Below, in pieces: positions 1-8,344 of a stretch of 64,000 nt of DNA. The stretch is from assembly GCF_900169715.1 (NCBI RefSeq), contig NZ_LT835160.1, positions 310,001 to 374,000 of the forward strand, in the 5' to 3' direction. A program made the translations under genes and the position numbers. Source of the stretch: Kocuria massiliensis. Its GTDB lineage: Bacteria > Actinomycetota > Actinomycetes > Actinomycetales > Micrococcaceae. Position 1 is the first letter of the stretch; every line of letters starts with the position of its first letter. The notes beneath the pieces are model-generated. The model made no database searches. It was not told where the DNA came from and worked only from the letters and a program-made list of their open reading frames with translations.

Positions 1-851
1 CCAAAGTGGAACATGGTCTCGGCCAGGCGCAGGGAGAAATTGAGGGTCTTTCGAACCTCGGTGCGCTCCTGGAACCTTCGGGGATTCGCGAACGGTGAAT
101 TCGCGAGGCGCTCGACCACACGCATGGGTGCGGTCGGCACGTTCTCCGAATGCATCATGCGCCGAATGCCGAAGCTTCTCCGCCCGGTGCCGGGTACCGG
201 CGGGGAGGCCTCAGCCGAAGGGTAGCTCGCCCGAGTCACCCCGGGGTCGGGGGCATCGTTGGTTGAATAGCCCTCGCGGCTCGGAATAGAGGAAGACTCC
301 GACAAATCTTGTGTGTTGCGGAAAATATCGTGCGGTGCCGTCCGGGCAGCACCAATACGTTCCGCGTCGTGAACGCCGGACCCTTGAGTAGCGGCGCCCA
401 AGGAGTTTTCCACGGCTTCGGGAGCGGGCCGTTCAGGGTGATAAGCGCTGGAGCCGCTCCGCGACGTCGGCGGTTGGCTTCCCGAACTCGGATCCGTGGA
501 ATCCGCCGTCACGTTTCGGGAACGACTATCGGTGCGGTCCTGTCCGGAATCGACGATCGGCATGGCGGAGACAAAGGTTTGGGCCTCACCCGGATCCGCT
601 TCCGAAGGCACGCCGAAGGGGTCCTCATAAGCCACCGGTGGTTCATGAGGTTCGTGAGGGCTCCGCGAGGAGGCGACGTCGTCCGAAGGTTGCGATACCG
701 TCCGAATCGTTGACGTGCCAAAGAAGGGATCCGAATACACGTCCTCCGACGTATCCGGACCGAAGGGATCAGAGGTCTCCTCCGAGCCCTGCGAGATCCC
801 CGAGGACGGATAGGCCCCGGTCAGGGGTTCACCCTCGGTGCCTTCGCTCAT
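1..851 (-). CDS. Threonine/serine exporter family protein, N-terminal part (runs off window)
   Basis: An open minus-strand frame starts at ATG 851 behind a good ribosome site (GGAGGG a few bases upstream) and stays open to base 1, so at least 283 residues are encoded and the rest lies outside. Residues 1 to about 240 are rich in Ser, Pro, Gly, Asp and Glu and look disordered, with repeated short DPF motifs (about residues 27, 41, 75). Around residue 255 the sequence becomes ordered; its end, RKTLNFSLRLAETMFHFG, resembles the start of the ThrE/DUF1212 domain of threonine/serine exporters, which begins with a helix of the type 'LDLALRLAEALLxSG'. The family call is an inference from this short piece. 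The membrane domain expected next is not in the window. The long acidic N-terminal tail is unusual in length. Sense-strand ORFs here are shadows. Confidence 0.6.
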   Translation of the reverse strand, partial: MSEGTEGEPLTGAYPSSGISQGSEETSDPFGPDTSEDVYSDPFFGTSTIRTVSQPSDDVASSRSPHEPHEPPVAYEDPFGVPSEADPGEAQTFVSAMPIVDSGQDRTDSRSRNVTADSTDPSSGSQPPTSRSGSSAYHPERPAPEAVENSLGAATQGSGVHDAERIGAARTAPHDIFRNTQDLSESSSIPSREGYSTNDAPDPGVTRASYPSAEASPPVPGTGRRSFGIRRMMHSENVPTAPMRVVERLANSPFANPRRFQERTEVRKTLNFSLRLAETMFHF

Positions 852-929
852 CTGCCCTCCTTGAACTCGGTTACTCTCACGCTAGACCGCGATCCTGTGC
901 CCACGGTTGATGGCGGCTGAACCGTCGGT

Positions 930-2045
930 TTAGTAGAACGGCTGCTGCGTGCGGCGCCACCAGATTTGGCGCATCACGCGCTCAACGATCTTGACCCAGG
1001 CCTTATACGACGACGGCGCGAGCACCTGATCGTACACACCAACAAAATCCACCACGGACTTCGTGAAGCTGGTCTTGAAGAGGCCCAAGCCGTAGTAATT
1101 GTGTTCCTTGTTCTTGAGCTCGGCCTTCGGCGGCGTCCCACAAAAATCGTATTCCTGGATGCCGTAGTCCTCCATCAGATCCGTGAGGGCTTTCCACTGC
1201 ACCAGGTGAGAGTCGCCATATTGCTTGCGACGAGGTTTCGAACCGCCGTCTTTATAGGTTCCCTTGCGGCCGTATCGAATGACGTAGGCACCCACGGACG
1301 GTTCGCCGTCTTCGTACGTGAAATACAACCGCCCCTGCCCCGCCTCGGCGAAGGTGGTCCAGAACTCCTTGTAGTACTCGAACGACCGCAAATTGACGTT
1401 AGCGTTGCCCTGCCCGACGGTATCCATGAGGGAGAACATTTTTTTCATGTTCTCTTCCGTGAGTTCCACGCGCTCGACTTCGGCACCTTCGCGCGTCGCA
1501 CGACGCACCGCGTTTCGGCCGCGGGAGTGCAGGGACTTCAACACGGTCTCTTCGTCGGCGTCGGTGGGCAGGATCGCCGTGGAATCGTTCGGCTGGATGT
1601 TGAACTGCTTGACCAGCCCGGCACGCTTCAAGAAGGCGGCATTCTCATCCGAATCGAGGATGTCTGGCTCAATTTTCACGGCAAAGACTTTGAGCCCCTG
1701 CTCCCGAACAAAGTCGCGGTTGGCGTCGAGAATTGCCGGGATATCGTGGATATCGGCGACGTCGGGCCCTTTGATCATGTACCAGAGCTTGCCCAACACG
1801 GGGATCGATTTTTCTAAAACGAGGTTGTAGCTGGCGACCTCGCGCTCCTCGATGCTGCCGTCCTCGCCCTGGACTTCCGTCACGCCTTCGTAGACGAGAT
1901 ACAGGGGCTTCCAGCCGTGATGAGACTTGACCGAGGCGAACGACGCCGACTGCAGAAGGTTTCCGCCGTTCGGGTTGGCGGTGACGTGATCGTCCCAGTG
2001 TGAAATCTCGTGGTCGGTGGCGAATCGAGCGGTGAAATGTCGCAA
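930..2045 (-). CDS. FemA/FemB/FemX-family aminoacyltransferase (peptidoglycan interpeptide bridge)
   Basis: Members of this family use aminoacyl-tRNA to add amino acids to the stem-peptide lysine of lipid-linked peptidoglycan precursors, building the interpeptide bridge at the inner membrane face. The protein (about 371 residues) has the family hallmarks: an N-terminal segment with NPNGGNLLQS, the paired GNAT-like folds, LHSRGRNAVRRATREG in the middle and a C-terminal YDFCGTPP / GLGLFKTSF region typical of FemABX proteins. The frame can start at GTG 2081, but TTG 2045 has a GAGG ribosome site five bases upstream and gives the N-terminus LRHFTARFA, which fits the family better. It stands alone, downstream of and on the same strand as ptsH. 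Which residue it adds cannot be told from sequence. Micrococcaceae have varied bridge types, so such an enzyme is expected. Confidence 0.85.
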   Translation of the reverse strand: MRHFTARFATDHEISHWDDHVTANPNGGNLLQSASFASVKSHHGWKPLYLVYEGVTEVQGEDGSIEEREVASYNLVLEKSIPVLGKLWYMIKGPDVADIHDIPAILDANRDFVREQGLKVFAVKIEPDILDSDENAAFLKRAGLVKQFNIQPNDSTAILPTDADEETVLKSLHSRGRNAVRRATREGAEVERVELTEENMKKMFSLMDTVGQGNANVNLRSFEYYKEFWTTFAEAGQGRLYFTYEDGEPSVGAYVIRYGRKGTYKDGGSKPRRKQYGDSHLVQWKALTDLMEDYGIQEYDFCGTPPKAELKNKEHNYYGLGLFKTSFTKSVVDFVGVYDQVLAPSSYKAWVKIVERVMRQIWWRRTQQPFY

Positions 2046-2259
2046 TGAATCCTCATCTGCCGAGCGTGGGGTGCTTCCCACGCCGTGGTTGGTGGTCCCG
2101 CACGGCGGGCTACTCTGATCTTCAGTTTAGGCGGATCGCTGGGATAAACACACGCAAAGGCCCGAGACTGCGACCCCTTGAGGTCTGCGGTCCCGGGCAC
2201 CAGCGTGAGACGCCGGACGACCGAACCGTACGGCTCGGCACGAGACCGGCGAAGCGGAA

Positions 2260-2538
2260 TTACTCGGCGTCGTGGTCCGTCTCGAGGATCTTGACGAGGC
2301 TATCGAGAGCCTCCTCGGAGCCTTCACCTTCCGCACGAAGAACAACCTTGTCCCCGTGCTTGGCGCCCAATGACATCAGCGACAGGATCGACGAAGCATC
2401 CATCGCATCGTCGGCGGGTTCGCCCTCGCCCGCAATGGTGACCTCAACGGGGAGGTCGCCGGCGGCTTCGGCGAAAATCGCTGCCGGGCGTGCGTGGAGT
2501 CCCACGCGGCTGGCGATGGTGGCGATACGTTCTGCCAT
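2260..2538 (-). CDS. ptsH: Phosphocarrier protein HPr
   Basis: HPr relays the phosphate from enzyme I to the sugar-specific EIIA domains of the phosphotransferase system. The 92-residue protein carries the active-site motif GLHARPA with His15, and the helix-2 region DASSILSLMSLGAK, in which Ser50 corresponds to the regulatory serine of Firmicutes HPr. Whether that serine is used here is unknown, since actinobacteria usually lack HPr kinase. The ribosome site AAGGAG lies just upstream of ATG 2538. The gene is last in the minus-strand block fruR-fruK-fruA-ptsI-ptsH, 65 bp after the end of ptsI, so the general PTS components are probably co-expressed with the fructose transporter. A slightly longer C-terminus than the usual 85-88 residues is the only oddity. 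Confidence 0.95.
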   Translation of the reverse strand: MAERIATIASRVGLHARPAAIFAEAAGDLPVEVTIAGEGEPADDAMDASSILSLMSLGAKHGDKVVLRAEGEGSEEALDSLVKILETDHDAE

Positions 2539-2603
2539 GATTGTTCTCCTTGATTTTGTGGTCTTGCGGGCTTGCCGAAGCTAACCCTGAAATGCCGGAC
2601 TGA

Positions 2604-4301
2604 TTACAGACCGAGGTCATCAAGGATGGGCAGCTCCACGCGAGCCACATCCTTAGTTTCTTCAGCCGATCGCGCGTCCATGACCTTGGCCGCGATTTGC
2701 TGTGCTTGTTCCAGAGTAACGGATTTGAGGACGGCAGCGACGGCGGACAAGGAACGGGTGTTCATGGACAGCGCCTTCACGCCCAGACCGACGAGCACGA
2801 CGGCGAGGGCAGGATCGGCCGCGGCCTCACCGCAAACCGACACCGTCTTGGTACGACCCGTGGCCTTTTCCGCGCGCTGCGCGCCCTCAACTGTCAGTTG
2901 AATCATCTTCAGAACGGCGGGCTGCCACGGGTTGTTGAGCTCAGCCAGTGCGCCCAAAAGGCGGTCCGCAGCCATCGTGTACTGAGTCAGGTCGTTCGTG
3001 CCCATGGACACGAAATCGACTTCATGCAGAATATCCTCCGCCGTCACAGCAGCCGAGGGAGTCTCGACCATGACGCCATGAACATCGAGATGCGCCTCAC
3101 GGAGCATGCGAGCAAAGTCGCGGGCCTCGGGCGCCGTGGAGATCATGGGTGCCATGACCCAGACATCCGCGGTGCTCTGCTCGGCGGCGGCCGAGATGGC
3201 CTCGAGCTGGCGCCCAAGCACTCCCGGGGTCGTCCAGTCCGTGCGGTAGCCCCTCACACCCAGGGCAGGATTCGGCTCGCTCGTGTCGGTCAGGAACGGC
3301 AACGGCTTATCAGCGCCAGCGTCCAGGGTCCTCACGACGACGTGCTTGCCCGGGAAGGCATCGAAGACGGCTTTGTATTCCACCGTCTGCTCTTCCACCG
3401 ACGGCTCTTCTTCTCGGTTGAGGAAGGCAAATTCGGTGCGGAAAAGTCCCACACCCTCGGCCATATTCTCCGCAGCCGTCTGCGCCGCTTTACCGTTACC
3501 GACGTTGGAGTACAGGGGGATGTTGGTCCCATCGGCCAGCACACCCTGCCCGTCAAAGGCCGGGATTTCCTTGCGGTTCGCGTACTTTTCCGCGAGGCGT
3601 TCCTCGGCAGCGCCGGGGGTAATCACGACGGTGCCATCGGTCGCGTCCACGTAGACCTGCGTTCCGTTGGGCACCTCGGTGGCGCCGGTGGCCGCCACGA
3701 TCGCCGGTAGTCCCAAATCCCGGGCGAGAATTGCGGTGTGCGCCTGCGGTCCGCCCTCAGAGGTCACCAAGGCCAGCACGTTGGTCGGATCGAGCGTCGC
3801 GGTGTCCGCGGGAGCCAGGTCCTCAGCGATGAGAACGAAGGGTGCGTCGGATTCGGGAATTCCCGGGGCCGGCTGGTTGGTCAGCTCGGCTACGATGCGC
3901 GAGCGCACATCCAAGATGTCCGTGACGCGCTGTGCCATGTAGCCGCCGAGGGCCTTCATCTGTGACGCGTAGGAACCGGCAGCCTCCCAAATGGCACGCT
4001 CCGGCGTGTACTGCTCCCCCGTGATCAACTTGCCGGCATTTTTCAGCAGGGCTTTGTCGCCGGCCATCAGGGCCGTGGACTTCAACACGGCGGCGGCATT
4101 GCCCGTGGTCCGACCGGCGCGCTCCTTCAGGTTTTCCTTGACGCGACCAGCTGCCTCCTGAAGACGCTCAATGGCGGCCTCCGGGCTCTCACCATCTTCG
4201 AGGGTCGAGCCGACCGCAGGTTCCCGGATGGGCTCCGGCATCTGCACAACGGGGCCGATGACACGTCCGGCGGAAACGCCGACTCCAGTGAGCTTCTTCA
4301 T
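2604..4301 (-). CDS. ptsI: PTS enzyme I (phosphoenolpyruvate-protein phosphotransferase)
   Basis: Enzyme I takes phosphate from phosphoenolpyruvate and passes it to HPr in the cytoplasm. The protein has the full family layout: an N-terminal HPr-binding helical domain, the swivelling phosphohistidine domain with GGPQAHTAILAR (His188 counting from the start chosen here), and a C-terminal TIM barrel with the signatures GLFRTEF, VVRTLDAGADKPLPF, DFVSMGTNDLTQYTM and VSVCGEAA. The frame extends to a TTG at 4310, but ATG 4301 has AAGGA at a proper distance and gives the typical MKKLTGVGVS start; length is then 565 residues, normal for the family. It lies 39 bp downstream of fruA and 65 bp upstream of ptsH, inside the fructose operon. 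Confidence 0.96.
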   Translation of the reverse strand: MKKLTGVGVSAGRVIGPVVQMPEPIREPAVGSTLEDGESPEAAIERLQEAAGRVKENLKERAGRTTGNAAAVLKSTALMAGDKALLKNAGKLITGEQYTPERAIWEAAGSYASQMKALGGYMAQRVTDILDVRSRIVAELTNQPAPGIPESDAPFVLIAEDLAPADTATLDPTNVLALVTSEGGPQAHTAILARDLGLPAIVAATGATEVPNGTQVYVDATDGTVVITPGAAEERLAEKYANRKEIPAFDGQGVLADGTNIPLYSNVGNGKAAQTAAENMAEGVGLFRTEFAFLNREEEPSVEEQTVEYKAVFDAFPGKHVVVRTLDAGADKPLPFLTDTSEPNPALGVRGYRTDWTTPGVLGRQLEAISAAAEQSTADVWVMAPMISTAPEARDFARMLREAHLDVHGVMVETPSAAVTAEDILHEVDFVSMGTNDLTQYTMAADRLLGALAELNNPWQPAVLKMIQLTVEGAQRAEKATGRTKTVSVCGEAAADPALAVVLVGLGVKALSMNTRSLSAVAAVLKSVTLEQAQQIAAKVMDARSAEETKDVARVELPILDDLGL

Positions 4302-4340
4302 GATGATCAATCCTTACTCGAAATGCTCTGATCGGTTGTT

Positions 4341-6371
4341 TTAGGCGGCCGCAGCCGTTTCTCCAACTTTTTCCTGACCGGATGTGGCGTTCCCGATCCT
4401 TTTGAGGACCAGGTAAACGATCGCCGTGATGACAGCTCCGACGATCACGGACACGAGGTACATGGGCCAATTCTCCACCAAGAACAGGATCCACACACCA
4501 CCGTGCGGTGCAGGGGATCCCACGTGGCTTCCCATGCAGATCGCCCCCGCGACGGCGCTACCCACGATGGACGAGGGAATGACCCGCAGAGGGTCGGCCG
4601 CGGCGAACGGAATGGCGCCTTCCGAGATGAACGATGCACCCAGCAACCAGGCAGCTCGTCCGTTGGAAACTTCCGCTTCCGTGAAGTATTTCCGACGCAC
4701 GGTGGTGGCCAGAGCCATGGCCAATGGAGTGACCATTCCCGAAGCAATGACCGCCGCCATGATCTCTTTGGAAACGTCCGTTCCGGCGGAAAGGCCCGCT
4801 GTGGCGAAGAGGTAGGCGGCCTTGTTGATCGGGCCCCCAAGATCCGCGCCCATCATCGCACCCAAGACCAGGCCTAAAATGACCGCCGAGGCGCCGGACA
4901 TCGACATCAAGAAGTCGTTGAGCACGGTCATGATCCAGGCAATCGGCTGACCGAGGATCAGGAACATGAGTCCGCTGGAAATCAAGGTCGCCAGCAGCGG
5001 GATAATGACCACCGGCATCATGCCAGCCAACCAACGCGGCAATTTCGGTTGAGCCAGGAGGTAAGCGACGAATCCGGCGAGTAAACCGCCAACGATGCCG
5101 CCCAAGAATCCGGCACCCACCATGTTGGCGACCAGACCGGCGGCAAATCCGGGCGCAATACCCGGGCGTCCAGCCATTCCGTAAGCAATGAATCCTGCGA
5201 GCGCCGGAACCAGAAGTCCGATCGCTTGGCTACCGATGACGAAGACCACCGCGGCCAGGTATTGCCACAGGCCAGCGTCGCCAGGGTGGAAGAGGGAAGC
5301 GCCGTCTCCGCTGACCACGCCGTCTTTAATGCCCAGGATGTCCTGAGCATTGTTGGCGATCTCGTATCCACCCATGATGAAGGAGATGGCGATCAGCAGG
5401 CCGCCTGCGGCAACAAACGGGATCATGTACGAAACACCGGTCATCAGCGACCGATAAACCCGTGAGCCCCACGAACCATCATCAGATGACGACGACGAGC
5501 CTTCCGCCCGCGATCCCGAGACCCGGCGCGCGTCGGGGTTCTCCGAGGCGGCAAGTGCTTCTTCGATCATGACGCGCGGTTCATCGATCCCTCGTTTAAC
5601 CGGGGACTCGACCACGGGCTTGCCGGCGAATCGATTCCGATCACGCACGTCCACAGAGGCCGCGAATATCACGGCATCCGCGGCGTCGATCACGTCCTGC
5701 GAGAGGACTTCGTTGCCGGAGGACCCCTGGGTCTCGACGTCGAGCTTCACGCCCATCTCTTCCGCCGCTTGGGAGAGTGAATCCGCGGCCATGTAGGTGT
5801 GGGCGATGCCGGTCGGGCATGACGTCACTGCCACCAAGCGCTTGCGCTGGCCGGCAGATTCCGACGGTTCGGCTGGTGTCGCTGCGGCAACCGTGGCGCC
5901 TTCGGCCTTCGGCGCAGAGGAGACTCCCAGCGCAGAGTTCACCAGTTCCACGATCTCCTGCTTCGACGATGCGCTCCTTAGAGCTGCCACGAAGTCCTTT
6001 TTAACCAGAGACCGAGCCAGCTTCGAGAGCAGAGTCAGGTGTTCCTGGTCCGCCCCATCCGGGGCCGCAATGAAGAAGATGAGGTCCGCCGGGCCGTCCT
6101 TCGCGCCAAAGCTCACGCCCGGTGCCGGACGGGCCATGGCGAGCGTGGGTTCGGTAACTGCCGAGGAACGGCAGTGCGGAATCGCAATACCGCCGGGAAT
6201 GCCCGTGTCCGTTTTGGCTTCGCGGGCCTCGGCATCACGGTAGAGGTCGTCGAACGACGTCGCGCGTCCGGCGTCCACAACCTTGCCCGTCAGATGCCGG
6301 ATGACGGCGAAGCGATCGTCGCCAAGGTTTTCATCCAGCGTGACGAGATCCACGGTGATTAGTGCGGACAT
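4341..6371 (-). CDS. fruA: Fructose-specific PTS EIIABC fusion (imports fructose as fructose 1-phosphate)
   Basis: A single 676-residue polypeptide carries EIIA (residues 1-150, phosphorylated His66 in GIAIPHCRSS), EIIB (about 178-275, phosphocysteine Cys185 in VTSCPTGIAHTYMA) and the EIIC membrane domain (about 305-665, MTGVSYMIPFVAAGGLLIA, many transmembrane helices, GPINKAAYLF and ISEGAIPFAAADP motifs). Ala/Glu/Pro-rich linkers join the domains. The product is fructose 1-phosphate, which FruK, encoded upstream in the same operon, converts to fructose 1,6-bisphosphate. ATG 6371 follows an AAGGAGC ribosome site. The gap to fruK is about 95 bp. Family and domain order are typical of actinobacterial FruA. 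Confidence 0.95.
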   Translation of the reverse strand: MSALITVDLVTLDENLGDDRFAVIRHLTGKVVDAGRATSFDDLYRDAEAREAKTDTGIPGGIAIPHCRSSAVTEPTLAMARPAPGVSFGAKDGPADLIFFIAAPDGADQEHLTLLSKLARSLVKKDFVAALRSASSKQEIVELVNSALGVSSAPKAEGATVAAATPAEPSESAGQRKRLVAVTSCPTGIAHTYMAADSLSQAAEEMGVKLDVETQGSSGNEVLSQDVIDAADAVIFAASVDVRDRNRFAGKPVVESPVKRGIDEPRVMIEEALAASENPDARRVSGSRAEGSSSSSDDGSWGSRVYRSLMTGVSYMIPFVAAGGLLIAISFIMGGYEIANNAQDILGIKDGVVSGDGASLFHPGDAGLWQYLAAVVFVIGSQAIGLLVPALAGFIAYGMAGRPGIAPGFAAGLVANMVGAGFLGGIVGGLLAGFVAYLLAQPKLPRWLAGMMPVVIIPLLATLISSGLMFLILGQPIAWIMTVLNDFLMSMSGASAVILGLVLGAMMGADLGGPINKAAYLFATAGLSAGTDVSKEIMAAVIASGMVTPLAMALATTVRRKYFTEAEVSNGRAAWLLGASFISEGAIPFAAADPLRVIPSSIVGSAVAGAICMGSHVGSPAPHGGVWILFLVENWPMYLVSVIVGAVITAIVYLVLKRIGNATSGQEKVGETAAAA

Positions 6372-6465
6372 AGTGCTCCTTGTTGAAAGTGCCTCCGGCG
6401 AGCCCTCACCCCATACGAGGTGTCGTCATCCCGGCTGCAGTGTGAAAGATGAACTCAGAAGGTCC

Positions 6466-7425
6466 TTATCTGAGCTCAGTGACAGTAACGGCTTCCGGAG
6501 TAGTTTCTTCGAGTGAAGGCACCTGGGTACCGGGCAACGATGCGGCGGCCGACCCATGAGCGACGGCCTGAACCAAGCACTCGCGCGGGGACTTTCCGGC
6601 CTCGTCGGCCAAGAGAAAACCTGCCAGCGAACAATCCCCTGCACCCACGGTGCTCCGCGCGCGTATGGGTGCATGTTGGGCATACCAGGCACCGTCGGGG
6701 GTCACCAGAACGGCTCCCTTCGCTCCCATAGTTGCCAGTACCGAGCCGACACCTCGATCGACGAGTTCACGCGCCTTCTGCGCGGTGGCTTGCGGATCGT
6801 CTTCTAGAGCCGCCGCGTCGGTTGACCCACCAACCAATTCCGCGAGTTCCTCACTATTGGGTTTGATCAAGTCCGGCAGGCCGTCCTGACCGATCAAGGT
6901 GTCTCGCAACGAGGCGCCGGAGGTGTCAACGGCCATGCGGGGCGCGTCGTCTCCCAGGACCTCCCGGACAGCCCGCGAAACAACGGCGTAGTAATCACTC
7001 GGGACACCGGGCGGCAAGGAGCCGGCCAAGACCAACCAGCTGGCGCCTTTGGCGTCATTGATGAGCAGCCGCGTGAGCTCCCGTTGTGCAACGTCGTCGA
7101 ACGGTTCGCCGGGAGCGTTGATTTTGGTGGTGGTTCCATCGGGTTCGGCGATGGTCACGTTGGTACGGATGGGGTACCCCGTGGCGAGGTTGGAATAGCG
7201 GACGTTGGCTTCGGTCAGGCCGGCCAAGACGGGGTCGCCGCTGTCCCCTGGCAGAACTGCGACCGACTCGACACCGCTCACGCTGAGGGCCCGGGCAATG
7301 TTGACGCCCTTCCCTCCAGGGTCCGCCACGGACCGTGTTGCGCGAATCACGGTGCCCCGTCCCAACTGGGCAGGGATCTCGACCGTGCGGTCCAGACTGG
7401 GGTTCGCTGTCAGGGTGACGATCAT
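6466..7425 (-). CDS. fruK: 1-phosphofructokinase (PfkB family)
   Basis: Phosphorylates fructose 1-phosphate, the product of the fructose PTS, to fructose 1,6-bisphosphate with ATP, feeding glycolysis. The 319-residue protein starts MIVTLTANPSLDRTVEIP, the classic FruK N-terminus, has the glycine-rich substrate motif DPGGKGVNIARAL, and near its C-terminus the PfkB signature STVGAGDCSLAGFL, where GAGD supplies the anion hole and the catalytic Asp. Its ATG overlaps the stop codon of the upstream regulator gene by four bases (ATGA), which points to translational coupling. Its neighbours, a DeoR regulator upstream and fruA downstream, make this the fructose enzyme rather than tagatose-6-phosphate kinase. 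Confidence 0.94.
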   Translation of the reverse strand: MIVTLTANPSLDRTVEIPAQLGRGTVIRATRSVADPGGKGVNIARALSVSGVESVAVLPGDSGDPVLAGLTEANVRYSNLATGYPIRTNVTIAEPDGTTTKINAPGEPFDDVAQRELTRLLINDAKGASWLVLAGSLPPGVPSDYYAVVSRAVREVLGDDAPRMAVDTSGASLRDTLIGQDGLPDLIKPNSEELAELVGGSTDAAALEDDPQATAQKARELVDRGVGSVLATMGAKGAVLVTPDGAWYAQHAPIRARSTVGAGDCSLAGFLLADEAGKSPRECLVQAVAHGSAAASLPGTQVPSLEETTPEAVTVTELR

Positions 7426-8213
7426 GCGATGAGAACCTCTACGTTCGCTTCTTCCAAGGCCGAGGCCAAGGATCCTTCCGGGGCTTTATCGGTGACCAGG
7501 GCGTCAATGTCTGACAGATCCGCGAATCGGACCAGCGACTCCTGCCCAAATTTGGCGGAGTCGCACAGCAGCACCACTCGGCGGGCCGATCGGACGATGG
7601 ATGTCTTGACGATGGCCTCGTTGAGTCCCGGCGTCGACAGTCCAAATTCTTCATCCAGTCCATTAACCCCAATCAGGGCAATGTCGGGACGAATGGTCGA
7701 AAAATGGTCCGCAGCACGGGTGCCTACGGCAGCCCAGGTCATCTTGCGGAGTTGACCGCCCACAAGATCCAACACGATGCCGTCCGCTTCCGCGAGTTTC
7801 ACCGCAATATGTAGGGCGTGGGTAATGATCAGGCGGTCCGCCCCCGATTTGAGGGAAAAGTCAGAGGTCGCAATCAAGTCTGCGAGGATTTCGGTGGTCG
7901 AACCCGCGTCGAGCACGACGGCGCCGGCGTCGGCGTCTTGCAACAGTTGGTATGCCCGCGCGGCGATCCGCTGCTTTTCCGGAGTATTGACGGTCTGGCG
8001 GGACGAGATGCTGGATTCAACCGCGGTTGACTGTTCGACCGTTACGGCACCACCGTGAACACGGCGCAATTTGCCGTCCGTTTCCAGGGCAGCCAGATCT
8101 CGCCGCACGGTTTCCATCGTGACGTCGTAGCGACGCGACAGCTCAGCCCCGTTGACCCTACGGGCGCTGCTAACCAGCTTGGCGATTTCCGCCCGTCGTT
8201 CTTCAGCGAACAT
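7422..8213 (-). CDS. fruR: DeoR-family regulator of the fructose PTS operon
   Basis: A 263-residue DeoR-type repressor. It has an N-terminal helix-turn-helix (residues 1-57, MFAEERRAEIAKLVSS followed by YDVTMETVRRDLAALE), then the sugar-phosphate sensing domain with VLDAGSTTE and LIGVNGLDEEFGLST. In related actinobacteria such proteins respond to fructose 1-phosphate or fructose 1,6-bisphosphate and repress their own fru operon; that ligand is inferred from the family and context, not seen. It is the first gene of the minus-strand fru-pts block and overlaps fruK by four bases. The promoter upstream contains a tandem 10-bp repeat that is a natural operator candidate. Confidence 0.9.
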   Translation of the reverse strand: MFAEERRAEIAKLVSSARRVNGAELSRRYDVTMETVRRDLAALETDGKLRRVHGGAVTVEQSTAVESSISSRQTVNTPEKQRIAARAYQLLQDADAGAVVLDAGSTTEILADLIATSDFSLKSGADRLIITHALHIAVKLAEADGIVLDLVGGQLRKMTWAAVGTRAADHFSTIRPDIALIGVNGLDEEFGLSTPGLNEAIVKTSIVRSARRVVLLCDSAKFGQESLVRFADLSDIDALVTDKAPEGSLASALEEANVEVLIA

Positions 8214-8268
8214 GGTGCTAATACTCCCCAGCGACGATCACGGGGAAGGCCCCGTTTGTGCATTTTTG

Positions 8269-8298
8269 ATTTTATGTGGCTTTAAGTGGCCTGGTCAA
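8269..8298 (-). promoter_or_regulatory. fruR-operon promoter with tandem decamer (candidate FruR operator)
   Basis: Read on the minus strand, a -35 TTGACC (8293-8298) and a -10 TAAAAT (8269-8274) are 18 bp apart and lie about 55 bp before fruR. Within and next to the spacer, two head-to-tail decamers on the plus strand, TTTATGTGGC (8271-8280) and TTTAAGTGGC (8281-8290), differ at one position. Tandem repeats between -35 and -10 fit repressor binding by the DeoR protein encoded just downstream. This is inferred from position and pattern. Confidence 0.55.
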
Positions 8299-8344
8299 TG
8301 AGAACGTGTGGGAACGATCATGATCCCAGACCCCTTGCACCGGA

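Noticed and set aside
966-1817. Long plus-strand frame opposite the FemAB gene
   Set aside because: It is antisense to a recognised protein, has no ribosome site and the translation resembles nothing; a GC-rich shadow frame.
2082-2259. Terminator after ptsH
   Set aside because: Weak stem near 2168-2195 with a bulge and no T run; not convincing enough to list.
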